Assembly: GCF_000002425.4 (NCBI RefSeq)
Contig: NC_037256.1
Location: forward strand, 4,005,774 to 4,069,773
Direction: 5' to 3'
DNA from: Physcomitrium patens
Taxonomy: Eukaryota > Streptophyta > Bryopsida > Funariales > Funariaceae
DNA: 64,000 bases
Shown piece by piece: positions 48,047-59,683 of the stretch (positions are counted from its first letter, which is position 1; each line of letters opens with the position of its first letter). A model generated the notes under the pieces. It was not told the DNA's origin and made no database searches. It worked only from the letters and a program-made list of their open reading frames with translations. Made by a program: the position numbers and the translations under genes.

Positions 48047-51000
48047 GCATGCTGATGCTAAAGAGAAGAAGGACTTCACAAGACATGAAAAAAAGGCTTT
48101 TGTTATAATTGCCACTAATTTGGATGAAGCCAATTTTTTTTACATCATCTCTTGCAAAGGACCAATAGAAGCATGGAAGACTCTTTACAATATATATGAG
48201 AGCAAGAACTTATCCAATATCATCTTCACAAGTCAGAAATTCTTCACTTGTAAGATTGAAGAAGGTAAAGACCTCATGGCTCATATCAATAAGGTAAAGG
48301 CCCTTGCTAATCAACTTGCAATTATTGACAAGCCTTTAAAAGAGAGTGATATTGTCATGACCTTGCTTATGAGCCTTCCTGAGTTCTACAACTACCTCAT
48401 TGTGGTATTGAAGTCCATCAAGCTAAAAAAACTCACAATAGATTATGTGATAGTAAGACTTACCCATGAAGTGACCAAGAGGAAAGAAAAAGAGCCCCAA
48501 AGTGAAGATTCGGCTTTCTTTTCAAGAGAAGGCAAGGAAAGTTATTCTAACCAATGTGGCAATACAAGAACTTGCTACATTTGTGGAAAATTAGGTCACT
48601 TTGCTTGAAATTGCTACAAGACTAAGAGAGGAGATAAAGAAAGTACAAACAATGCTCGTGATGAATATGGAGGTGATGATTATGCATTCATGGAAAGTGA
48701 AGGCACTTCCATGGCTGCCATATCCAAGTGGATCATTGATTCTAGTGCCACCAAGTACATGACTCCAAACAAGTGTTCATTTGACACTTATGAAGAAATA
48801 TCAACAACAAATATCCTCATGGGAGATAATGGCATAGTACAAGCTATTAGAATAGGCTCTATTGTTATAGAGATTGTTGTGAAAGGCCAAACCAAGAGGA
48901 TTAGATTAAAGGACATCTTACATATGCCAAAGATGAAGAAAAACCTCCTCTCGATGAATAAACTTCTTTTCTGGTTGTAAAGTGCAATTTGATAAGAATA
49001 GATATTTTGTGAAGACCTTGGAAGGAGATCATATTGCAAAGGGCTTTAGAGGTGGCAACCTCTACTTCATCAAGTGTAAGAAGGTGAAGTGGTAGTATTT
49101 GTTGAATTTCCTCAAGATCAAGATAAGTTTGGCATTTGGCTTTGACGCCTTAGTCATTTAAATGCCAAGAGCATGAAGGAGCTCCAATCCAAGGTAAGTG
49201 GTTTAGATCTTGGTCATATAAGCCACAATCCTATGACACTTGCTTGTGAAGGTTGTATTCAAGGCAAACAACAAAAGGCCTCATTTCCAAGTGGAGTTGC
49301 AACACGTGCAACCAAGTTATTGGAGATTGTCTATTTTGATGTTTGTGGACCTATGAGGATGCCATCAATACGAGGTGTAAGGTAATTTGTCACATTTATT
49401 GATGACTTTTCAAAGAAGGTGTGGATTTTCATCCTCAAAGCAAAGAATAAGTGTTTCACAAGATTGAAGGAGTTTAAGGCACTTGTAGAGAAGCAATGTG
49501 AATGCAAAATCAAGGTATTGCGTACGGACAATGGAAGTGAGTATATGTCAAAGCAATTCAATGATTTCTTGAAGATGCATAGTATTACAAGACAAACCTC
49601 CACTCCTTACACTCTACAACAAAATGGAGTTGTTGAAAGAACAAATCAGACCATTTTGGAGATGGTAAGGAGTATGCTTCATGCACAACACTTTGGACAT
49701 GAGTTTTGAATAGAAGGAGTGGTGAATGCAGTGTACACAAGAAATAGGTGTCTTATAAGTGCACTTACATCAATGACGCCAGAAGAAGCTTGGAGTGAGA
49801 GAAAACCTTGTATTTCTCACATGAGGACCTTTGGATACATAGCATATGCAAAGATATTAGATTGTATGAGATCAAAATTTGATGCAAAAGGTACAAAATG
49901 TATGTTTGTTGGATATTGTGAAGGTACAAAGACTTATAGATTCATGTATTTGGAGACTAAAAAGATCATCATATTTATTAGCATTAGTTCCAGCCTTGAT
50001 AAATAAGTTTTTGAAAACTTAAAAGCTAGTATTATTACTTGGCTTGTTTATCTTTAGCCAAGTCTTTATTCTTAACTCCTTTCAAATGATCAATTATTGC
50101 ATGCAATGGCTTGAATAATAAATTATTCTAAAGATTTTTTTTTTGATATTATCAATAATAAATCTTTGACATTATCCTTCAATCTATATCAAAATTGATT
50201 GATAAAGACTTTGCCATTTTAGTCCACGTTACAAGCAAGATTTTGGAGTTTAACAACATATATGATAAGTAATGATGACCTTTATTATAAAGATAAAAAT
50301 TTGAACTCTACTATTCTTTTTTTATCACTATTTTTAAATATAGCTACAAATATTTTTAAAAATAAATTCAAATCATAAAGAAGTGAATTTTTTTCTATTA
50401 ATGGTACAAACTAAGAGAGAGTAGTTCTAGGTAGAAGTGCATCTATAAATCCAACTTGAGTAAATCTATCAGGATATTAGAAAAGATGCAATCTTAGAGA
50501 GAGCTTGACTTGTTGCAAAAATCTTCAAAATTTTGATCTCGTTCCATTAAACTTATTGGGCATACTAATCCGAGTCTCCATTGTACTTGTAAAAGAAAAA
50601 CTTCCTAGATTTGGTTGTGAGGTCGATCTACTTGCTCCCTTCAACTACACAACTTCTTGCCATAGATTTTGAATTTCTTCTATAGGTATAGGATTAATAT
50701 TTCTATGATTGACACTAGTGATGTGTAAAATTTACACTCTAAGAGTGTTGATAAGTTTGTGAATATTTGCAATAGTTGTAAATCTATTTTTAATTCTACA
50801 AAGTATAGTATCTATGATTTTTCCTTCTATTTTAAATTTAATAACTCCACAAGTCAAATTAAAGGAGAATAATCCAGAACTTCTAATATCAAATGAAAAT
50901 TTCTACAAAAAATTATAATCCGCTCTTTTCAAGAAAAAAATAAATGGTATTAAAAAACTAAATATTTTATTTAAAGGTGGATAATTTGCAACCATCAAAA

Positions 51001-51075
51001 TATAATAATAGAAGTAGAATAATTTACTCATTTCTAAAGCAAAATAAGAATAATAAGTTAATATACTTATCAAAG

Positions 51076-51603
51076 TGTGAAGGACACAAACCTTAAAGAA
51101 CTAAAATGTCAATACTTTTTTATGTCACTAGAAAAGACTAGAAATCACTCAAAGATGATATAGTATTAAACTAGAATGGCTATTACTAAAGACAAGAAGA
51201 GTAGAAAGTCTTGAGAGAAGAATAAGAACTAAAAAGGTATTAATAAGAGTGAAGAAGGCTTTATTCTTGTCTCCATATATACTCTTAAGTAGAAGCTATG
51301 TGGTGACATCCTATATGATCTCCAAAACATGTTGACTTTACAAGATATCCATCTTAACTTGCAAGATAAGTTTTCTATATGTGTGCCACATAGTTAGCTT
51401 TTTCTAAAAGTTATCAATATATGGTTAACTACTTGACTAAGTTTCTAACCTATCAATCATCTATAAATATATATAAAATCAAAATAGCATCTATAAAGCT
51501 TCTAGAAAGCTATTCTAAAAAATACTATAAAATAAATCTATTTTTACCTACTTCTATTTAATTATATAGATAAATATTAGAATAAGCATGTATGTTTATG
51601 ATA
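51076..51603 (-). repeat. 5' LTR of the old minus-strand element
   Basis: 528 bp. The left edge TGTGAAGGACAC is the complement of the LTR end, and the right edge GTTTATGATA is the complement of the LTR start. GATAA follows directly. Confidence 0.85.
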
Positions 51604-52375
51604 GATAATAATCAAGAATTTGAAGTGGAAGAAATCTTAGATTCAAGGTCAAATTGAAATAGATTAAAATATCTTATACATTGGCACATATATGATATTA
51701 ATAAATGGACATAGAAATCATCTAAAAATATTCAAAATTTTATAGAAAAGATTAAAGTTTTTTATTAATAGTATTTATCTAAATAAAAATAAAGAATCTT
51801 AATATAAATACTATTCTTTTTAGAACTTATTTCTAAAAAGAAAGATAATATCACAATCTTACATAATTACATAGATAGAAGTATTATAAAAAAGATAAAT
51901 ATATGTAGATTTAATAATATTTTAGAGAGTAGCTTCTTAAAAGTATTATAGATACAAATTTAACTTTATATGTGTTTTAAGTTCATTGATAAATTAGAAT
52001 CTTAGCCAACAAGTTCGTTACATGTTGCATATATTGGCAAATTATGATACAAGTTGGCCAAATGGTAGACATGTCAAAAACTTGATTAAGAAGTTAAACA
52101 CATTTGTTACAAGTTGGATACAAAGTAGAGTTCCTATAGAACATCTCTATATAACTTCTAATTAGATAGTATATATAAAAACAAGATTGAAGCTTTTTTC
52201 ACTCTTGTCAATATTTTTTTGGTCTTAGTCTTATTTTAAGGATTTTTAATCTTTTTTTTTTAGTAATAGCCATTCTATTTTTAATGCTATAATAATTTGA
52301 ATAAATATTTATTATTTTTTTTATAACACAAGAATGTATTGAAGTTTTTATTATTTATGATTCATATCCTTGACA
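51604..52375 (+). mobile_element. Family-1 gypsy remnant (outermost host), right piece with 3' LTR
   Basis: Starts with GATAA and decayed chromodomain text (EFEVEEILDSR near 51617, then IHWHIYDIN). After a gap of only about 60 bp comes a 3' LTR at 51849-52375 (TATCACAATCTTACATAATT to CCTTGACA). It continues the piece at 37695-38154. It is the oldest layer of the nest. Confidence 0.85.
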
Positions 52376-54640
52376 AATAGTAGATAAAGATGTTTGTAAT
52401 AATTCTCAACTAACGTTGTTTATATATGGATTTTTTATACTATTATTTTTGTAAAATTTGGAATATTATACTTCAAAAAATTAGTGCTTAATATTAATCT
52501 AAAAATTAAAATAAATTATTTGATATAAAAAAAATCAATTATTCTTAATAGTCTTCTAATTTTTTACTTAATACAAAGGAATTAATGAAGATAAATGGTT
52601 CATTTTACTTCAATCTATTAAATTTTTAATTATAGTATAGATGCACAATTAAAAAAATTGTTTTACTATTATTTAAAAGTTTATTATTTAATTAAAAATA
52701 TTAAAAAGTTAATAATAATAAAAATTATGTGACTAGTGTGTATCATGTGAATTTTAATTTAAGAATGTATAAGGCATCTAAATTTAGAAGGAATAGATTC
52801 AATTTTTAGTCTTTTTTTTATAATCAAAAAAATTAATAAAATATTTTAAACTACATATTTTGATAATATTAATCTTTTTAGAAATTTTAAATATAATTTT
52901 TAATAAATTCTATTAAACCTAAATTAAAAATTCAAGTAATTATAAAAATTCTAAAAAAAATCTTGAATAATTTCTTATAAAATCCTAAAAAAACCTATAA
53001 AATTCCAAAAAATCCTACATATAATCTAATAATTTCTAAAAAAAAATATTTAAAAAATCCTAAAATATCATATAAAATTATTAAGATATTTTAAATAAAT
53101 CTTATCAAATTCTTAAATAATTCTAAGTAAATCCTATTGAATTTTAAATATGAAATAATAACTTTAAAATTCTATAAATTTTTTATTATTTTTTAAAAAA
53201 AATTAGGTTTTTTATTTTTTTATGTCTTCTATTTTTTAATAAGCTTAAAATTTTAAAAAATGATCAATTATACAAATTGAGAAAAAAACAAAAAAAATGC
53301 CTAAATGTTAATCAACTTGCTTCTTCAACTTTGATGTTTAATTTCCAACTATAAGATTTTATCTATTCACTATTAATTTTTTTTCTAAATTAATATAATT
53401 TTTATATTTTAATTCAACTACTAAATTATAAAGTTTTAACTTAATCTAATTAAAAAATCTTTATATATTATTGATATCCTTATTGATCTTCAAACTACTA
53501 GCTACTAGTATCCTAATACACTTGAATTTGATAATCTTAAATCTAACCAATTAATTGAGCTAATATTTAAGACAGATACTTAATAAAAATACATAAAAAG
53601 ATCCAAAAAAAATCAATCATATATCTATTAAAAAATATATATCATTTTTAAAAATATAAAATTTAACTTATCATTTAAGATAGTGTCATCAAAATAAATA
53701 TTCTAACTTTAGTTGGATCTCTTAAAGTAATTTAAAATCTAATTTGTATAAATGTAATACTCATAATATTTTTTTAAACTTATCCCTTATATTTTATTAT
53801 TCAATCAATAAAAGAATTCCACTTTTACTATAGATGCGTCTTTTTATACTTAGTACTCTATTTTCAACCTTGTTTCACAAATAATTTTCTATAGATATCA
53901 ATGTAGTCTTTTCTTTGATATTTTTGTTAAAGAAATTTGATATCCTCCTAATATCAACTTAATGGAAACTAAATGGGACTTTGTATTAGAATTTTATTTT
54001 TATTTTTTTACATTGGAATAAAATTTGGTCTAAACCTTGTACCCACAAAGAAAAAATATTTATTTAGCTTCTATGGCACTAAGGAATTATTATCAAGATA
54101 TAAAGATGGCAATTTAGTCCACATCTATTGTGCCTTGTGTTCTCTCTATTATATAAATTTAGAAGTACCATCAAACTTATAGAATTTAGAATTGGACCAC
54201 CTCTATTCTATAAAATTAAACATTTAATTGTTAGAAAAAGAGGATTTACAAAGATCTTATGTAGAAGCAAGCAATTTTTATAAATAATATCTTTCTTTAG
54301 TTTAAATAGTTTTGTAAGATCTTGTCATTGTTAAGAAGACTATACTTTATAGATTATTTGGATACAAAGTAAAAAATTTATCTTCGAACAAGAGATATAG
54401 AGTGACATCTATATTAAAATTACAATTTGGAGAATTTAATAGAATGTGGGCAAATGAGTTGAGAAGCCATAAGGAAGAAATTAGAAAAACATCCTAAATA
54501 TGAAACAAGTATTGTTAAAAAATTGGACAAATCTTAGATGGAAAAACACCTAATTGATTCTAGGTTGCATAAGATAATTATTTTAGAATTTTAGAATAAA
54601 TCAATGTAGCTTGCAGTTGCATCACACAATACTCTTAACT
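52376..54640. other. Decayed repeat DNA, right shoulder of the island
   Basis: About 52880-53700 resembles a reverse-orientation family-2 LTR (AATCCTAAAA-rich text, then TTGCTTCTTCAACTTTGATGT). 53940-54600 has a few unmatched frames (for example 53973-54182) without a recognised domain. The repeat island ends abruptly near 54600-54650, where composition becomes gene-like. Confidence 0.45.
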
Positions 54641-54649
54641 TAACTCAGC

Positions 54650-56427
54650 CTACATAGGCACTACGAGTTTTCTTTAGGAGTAGGGCTGTCTTTTGGTACC
54701 CCGTTTTTGTGCAAAAAAGAGAGAAGACAAAAATGAAAACCTTGCTCCTCTAGATTAGGAATTGGAGCCATCTCGATACCAGTGAGCAAGCATCCACCCT
54801 TCAGCGGAGCATAGACGGTCAATCTCTCACATGGACACAAACAGGAGGCTGAGCACAAGCAGACATCACTCAAGCAATGGTGAGGACTGCGGTGAGGGAC
54901 TGCGGACGGAGCTTTCGGGAGGACGCACATGGCGGGAGGTTAATCGACTCCAGGACTGTTCGATGTCCAACCTCACTGGCATCGATCCGCTCCATCGGAC
55001 TTGACGCACACTGTGAAGATGATGCTTTGTGACGGTGATACGTTGGTCTGTTGCCCATCAGTTGTGAACCAATCGCAGGCGAAGCCGTCGAGGTCGTTTT
55101 GCCACTTTCGTCAGTTTGCTCTAAAAGGTAGACCTGTATTTAGGTGTATAAAATAGGTGGAAAGGACCCAATTAAGGCATGCATTCGCAGCTCCTCATTT
55201 TGTACAGCTATTCCCGAGCTTGAGGCCCTCTACGGTTTGGGAAGAAGACAAAACTTGGGGCCAAGAAAAGGAGAGCAGGCCTCTGCCCAGTTCCACGGAA
55301 CCCACATGCTGTGTGGTCTTCCAGAGCTGCTTGCAAGTAGAGCCTTGTTCAAGTTCATTCCTTCAATTTGGCACCCAATGAAGAGAGTCTGTTCATTCGC
55401 GATTCCTGTGTAGGTGGGTTAGTGTGACCTTGAACAGAATCACTCAACAGTTCAGCTCACTTGTAGAAAAGGAAGAAGAAAACACGAGCACCACAGTTGG
55501 CCTGACTAGAACCTCACCACGGTGAGTGTGACATACAACAATTCACAATTTTTTTATTTTGCAGAGTACGCCGCTTCTTTGGGGGTTTGACGCTAACGTT
55601 TCTGCTGCTGATGAAGATAGCTGGATGTCAGCCAATCAGGGCGAGTTGCGAGAAGAGAGAGTCTGATATTTGTTACTAGTTGGACTGAATCGGTCAAAAT
55701 GAAATTAACGAAATGGAACCTCTTCAAATAGATTTCTATTTACACAAATCCTCAGGAATTCACGAACTGTTAAAGCCAACGCCACTAGTTAACGAAGTAA
55801 ACTGAATATTTGTTTTATCGCCCTTCCTCCCATCGATCGACTTACTGCAGCAAATCTGAAATTATGCAAGTACGCACACAACGTGCTAGATGCTACCCTC
55901 CTGTGAACTGAGGTGATTATGGGAGATATGATCGATGTGTGCCTAATAGATGGATAAATCGATCTTATAGCTAGTATCCAATCACATGGATGACTGATCG
56001 GACACAAATACTTTGTCCAGTAAACTTCGGCGGTCGACTTCACAGCAGAAAATTTTGGGTTCTCCCCTACCTTGTACTTGAGTGATCCCCTTAGTTTCTG
56101 GAGAAATCAGAGGCAGACGTGGGAAGGTAGAAATCATCGCATCAAATGGAAAAAACTGGGACGATACTCGACTGGCACTTCCACCAAAGCTAGATCTCCC
56201 AGGATCATGATCATGTTGGAGCAAAAGTCTGACAAAACGCTTTCATTCCAAAAAGCTGTGCTGGTGAACTCTGCATATTATTTAGCTGTACATTTCTCAT
56301 ATGTATGTAAATATATATACTACTGTGTTCTTGAGAGAAACCAAAATGCGACTCACTAGCTAAGTCCTATTTCCTCACACAAAGCTGCACTAGGAGCTAC
56401 ACTGCGGGCTATAATCCAAGTCCAGGC
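54650..56427. other. Gene-flanking DNA without a recognised gene
   Basis: Normal composition. Frames on both strands (54661-54930 minus, 55144-55413 plus, 55982-56224 minus) show no domain and overlap each other. The part nearest 56427 is probably the 3' UTR of the zinc-finger gene. Confidence 0.4.
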
Positions 56428-58191
56428 TCAACTGTTCAATGACATCCACCAGTTATTCCTCACTTTTTGTTCGACATGCTGGAGCAATTTTGAAAGACCT
56501 GCATAGTTTGTCAGTGCAGGAGTTATTAGAAGGAAATAAATAAATAAATAAATACGAGATAACTTCGCGGAGAATTGGAAGGGGCCCGAATGACAAGTTT
56601 AGTTCATTATATCCTGCATTCGAATAGCTGATGGTTTATTGCTTTCAGTTTTAGTTTATTTATTATTTATTATTTTATTTTATTAATTTTCATAGTCTAC
56701 ATATCTAGGAATAGTCTAAAGCTCTCGCTGATGTACATGGTCACTCTTGTCTTTGCTCAACTTTGTCTCCAGCATGCAGAGCCTAAACACTTACTCGTAA
56801 ACTTAGCATCCACGCAGGTGGAGCAGGTCCATTCTTTGGAAAGAACTGAAGCTGTGCTCTCTTGATCCTCTCTGTTGCTGATATCGCCGCTCACCATTCG
56901 CTTTACCTGAGGACTCCCGCATCCAGTTTCATGATCTGCAACAGCAGCAGCATCAAAAGGTTTTGAAGTATTGACACAGACGAAATCAGAAACATCGTTA
57001 TTGTTGGAGCCAACCGATCGATCAGCTGGAAGATCATTGCAGCTAGTCTCCTGCAGCTTCATATAGGTAAACGCTTTCTCGTGGGCGAGGAGGAGTGTTT
57101 TCCTGAAATCCTTCAATCCCCGCATCCTACAATCCCACGCATTGATAAAGAGGTTAGAAACATTTTTCGAGGATTGAATTATGAATGCGGAAATTTGTCG
57201 AAGAATGTCTCATGTTCGAAAGAGGGCATGTACAGTTTTAATGTATATTCATACGAATCTGATTAACATTTTACAGGCATGAGCCACGTCTATTCTCATG
57301 CATGATCATATGCGTTACTTTCCCAGGTTCAAAATTCTGATAGGACGTCACAACATGAAAGGCAATATATGCTTATGATAGCCAAAATCGGTACGGAATG
57401 TTAGGAGCTAGTGCATTGTCTAGATTTCTAATATACTGTACTTGACTAAGTAATGCGACGAAACTTTTAAATGATGTGCTTGAAACATAGTAGCTTACGT
57501 GATTTCACCCCCAGGACAGCAGCTCACAGGCGAAAATAAGGCGTCTGGATCGATTGGTGTGTTGTGCATCTTTTGGGTGACGGCTCTCAATCCGCGAATC
57601 AGATATTCGTGCGGAACCGCGCAGTCATTTTTTGGGCCCTCCACCTACAATCAACAACATATGTTCACATTTCAGTAGACTGAAGTAGCAGCGCAGACTA
57701 ATTCGGTGAGGCTTGATTTATATTTGAAAACATGGTCGGTACAACAGGCACCTGCAAGTTATCACCAGGCTATTATAAGACTAGCTGCTTGTTCCATCCA
57801 CATAGATCTTAGGACATCGACCCAAGATTGATCCTACAGTGGGGAGTAAGACATTCTACAACCTAAACAGAAGGCCACTTACATGCATAGCAATGGCTGA
57901 TGCCAGTTTGAAGGAACCATGGCAATTGAAACAGACGCCATCCTTGTGAAATGTGGATAAGTGAGCTTCGAGCTCCTCCTTGGTATTGAAATCGCTCTTC
58001 TTGCACGCATTGCAGTACAACCGATGCTTAGAGTTGTAATGTTTTCGCATATCTCTTTCTACCTCTACGGTGAAGGGTATGATTCCCTCGCAGTAGTTGC
58101 ATTTGGCGTGGAAACTGAAATGTGGCATCACTTGAGGATCCACGTTGCAAATTTGAGGAGAATCGGACCAGAGCTTTACGGAATCGCCCAT
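56428..58191 (-). CDS. C2H2 zinc-finger protein, four exons
   Basis: Proposed minus-strand exons: 58191-57883, 57644-57499, 57126-56795 and 56498-56428, with phases 0, 2 and 1 that all agree, GTAAG-type donors and TGTAG/TGCAG acceptors. The product is 285 residues. Finger 1 is C31-x2-C34-x16-H51-x4-H56. Finger 2 is C60-x2-C63-x13-H77-x4-H82 (CNACKKSDFNTKEELEAHL). Finger 3 is C87-x2-C90-x12-H103, with its last ligand uncertain because exon 2 follows (VEGPKNDC). The last half-finger, C253-x2-C256-x13-H270 (WTCSTCVDAKFT, then LSKLLQH), is split by intron 3. The middle is polar and low in complexity. Such closely spaced fingers suggest RNA or DNA binding; the family is not recognised. The last exon is the least certain. 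Reading on without that splice gives a stop at about 56757 and another C-rich tail. The upstream frame stays open, so the N-terminus may be longer. Confidence 0.7.
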
Positions 58192-59646
58192 CGCTGCTGA
58201 TTTGCCGTCTCCACAGGTAACAAAGAAATGACACTTTTGAGTTTCTTTATAAAGTGCTGATCGATCCAGGCTTACAAAAGAACAAACTTCGAGCCAGAGG
58301 ATTCGCAGTATTGTACTGAAGTTTTGGGATAATAGGAAGTCCTACTTTTTCAGTCAGGATGATATTGATCCTTCAGTGCTTACACTAGGCTTTAAGCATT
58401 AAAACATCCAGATTTTCCTCATGAGAACACAAAAGACCCTATTTGTCGATAACTTGGATCAGATGCTTGGTTCGACATCACGAATCGGAACTGGAGTTAC
58501 TACTCTGAGGTTAGGACGCATTACTATAATGACTTCAGCACTGCGTACTTCCAGGTCCCTGGCAGATCAAAAGCGGTGGACGGGGAGTTCGAATATCCTT
58601 GAAAAAATAGAGAGATTGCTATTCTAACTCTAACATACAAATGCAGAATGCAAGATATAATTCTCTGAAAGTTTCAACCTAGCAGAATTCGTCTTAGTGC
58701 AAGCAACCGGCTCGACGGTGAAACTAATGACTACTTTTAATGGTATCAACTGGAGAGCACAGAGAATTAGAAGTGAACGGCTCAGTTAGTCAGGAAACGT
58801 ATGCACAACCACTATGAAGCGAGCGATTCAGCTAGTGGAGAAGCTAGTGCAGATAATTAGCAAGAGATATGTGTCATGGAGCACCTCAATCGGCAAGGAC
58901 ATCAGTACCCACCGCCGCGATCACTCTCCTTCATCCGCACACGTGCTGCAGCGCTGATAAATTAGTCACAATGAAGAACTCTGTTTGAGAGAGCTTTCGT
59001 ATTATGTTGGCATGGCGAATATATATTCACGGGCTCATATGGTGATCTGTCATCTTAGTCATAATCTCTAGGCAGAGGCACACACCTCAAGTCCGAAGCG
59101 CGCGAAGACAGGCCATTTCTAGACACTTTAGGGGTAAATATGAAGTAGTGCTGTGATGGAACGGGCAATACTTCGCCGAATTTTTTGTTTCAGTAATGAT
59201 GATGATGAAGATAATAACAACAAGTGACGAGTCATGCTGTAGGAAGATTCCGCGTCCTAGGCGTGGCGATCGATCATCAAGATTCTGCTGTCTTCGACCA
59301 AGCAGTATGATCTTACTTCCAGCCTTTCAGCATCTACAAAGCCTTTAAAAAGTAACCTAATTTTTATTCCTTCTGTCGGTCTTCTTGCGTACGATTGAAG
59401 CCCTAAAATTACTGCGCGCCGGAGTCGAATTCGACGCAATCCCCCAGTGTATAATACATGGTTCTTTAAAAACCTTCCTACCGTTTTCCTGCTGTACGAA
59501 CCTGAACATTTTGGGTTGCGCATCTTCGGCCCAACTAGAGTTTCTTCAGCAGGTTGGGCAAGGTAGAAACCTGCCATTTGTCACACGGTAACTCACTCCT
59601 GCATACATGATTAAATAGTTATGTCACCGCTATATATGTGCGTCTG

Positions 59647-59683
<37 letters not shown>

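Larger units (their letters stand above)
45790..50030 (+). mobile_element. Ty1/copia element, 3'-truncated, with an insertion
   Basis: The 5' LTR is 45790-46256. gag starts near 46566 (MASSEGEGLKVIEKFRGDNF, an UBN2-type start), is interrupted by a 1.3 kb insertion, and resumes near 48050 (HEKKAFVIIATNLDEANF) with a CYICGKLGHFA zinc knuckle. Pol follows: protease-like IDSSATKYMT (about 48737), the pre-integrase finger (HISHNPMTLACEGC), and the integrase core (FIDDFSKKVWIFIL, LRTDNGSEYMS, QNGVVERTNQTILEM), then WSERKPCISHMRTFGYIAY up to about 50005. RT, RNase H and the 3' LTR are missing. The right border abuts minus-strand gypsy gag. A broken fossil with several breaks. Confidence 0.85.
38155..51603 (-). 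mobile_element. Old minus-strand family-1 gypsy element hosting two younger insertions
   Basis: It is bounded by LTRs at 38155-38680 and 51076-51603 and by a 5-bp target duplication GATAA (38150-38154, 51604-51608). In minus orientation, gag-like sequence lies at about 50050-50900 (SMPNKFNGTRSKF near 50560). Integrase C-terminal and chromodomain-region sequence lies at 45201-45789 and 38690-38825. Protease, RT and RNase H are absent, apparently deleted. Its two LTRs differ at roughly one base in six or seven, so it is much older than the chromovirus inside it. Broken, with many breaks. Confidence 0.85.

Noticed and set aside
54661-55413. Frames of 60-90 codons just right of the repeat island
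   Set aside because: They overlap on both strands, have no motif and show no consistent splice signals.
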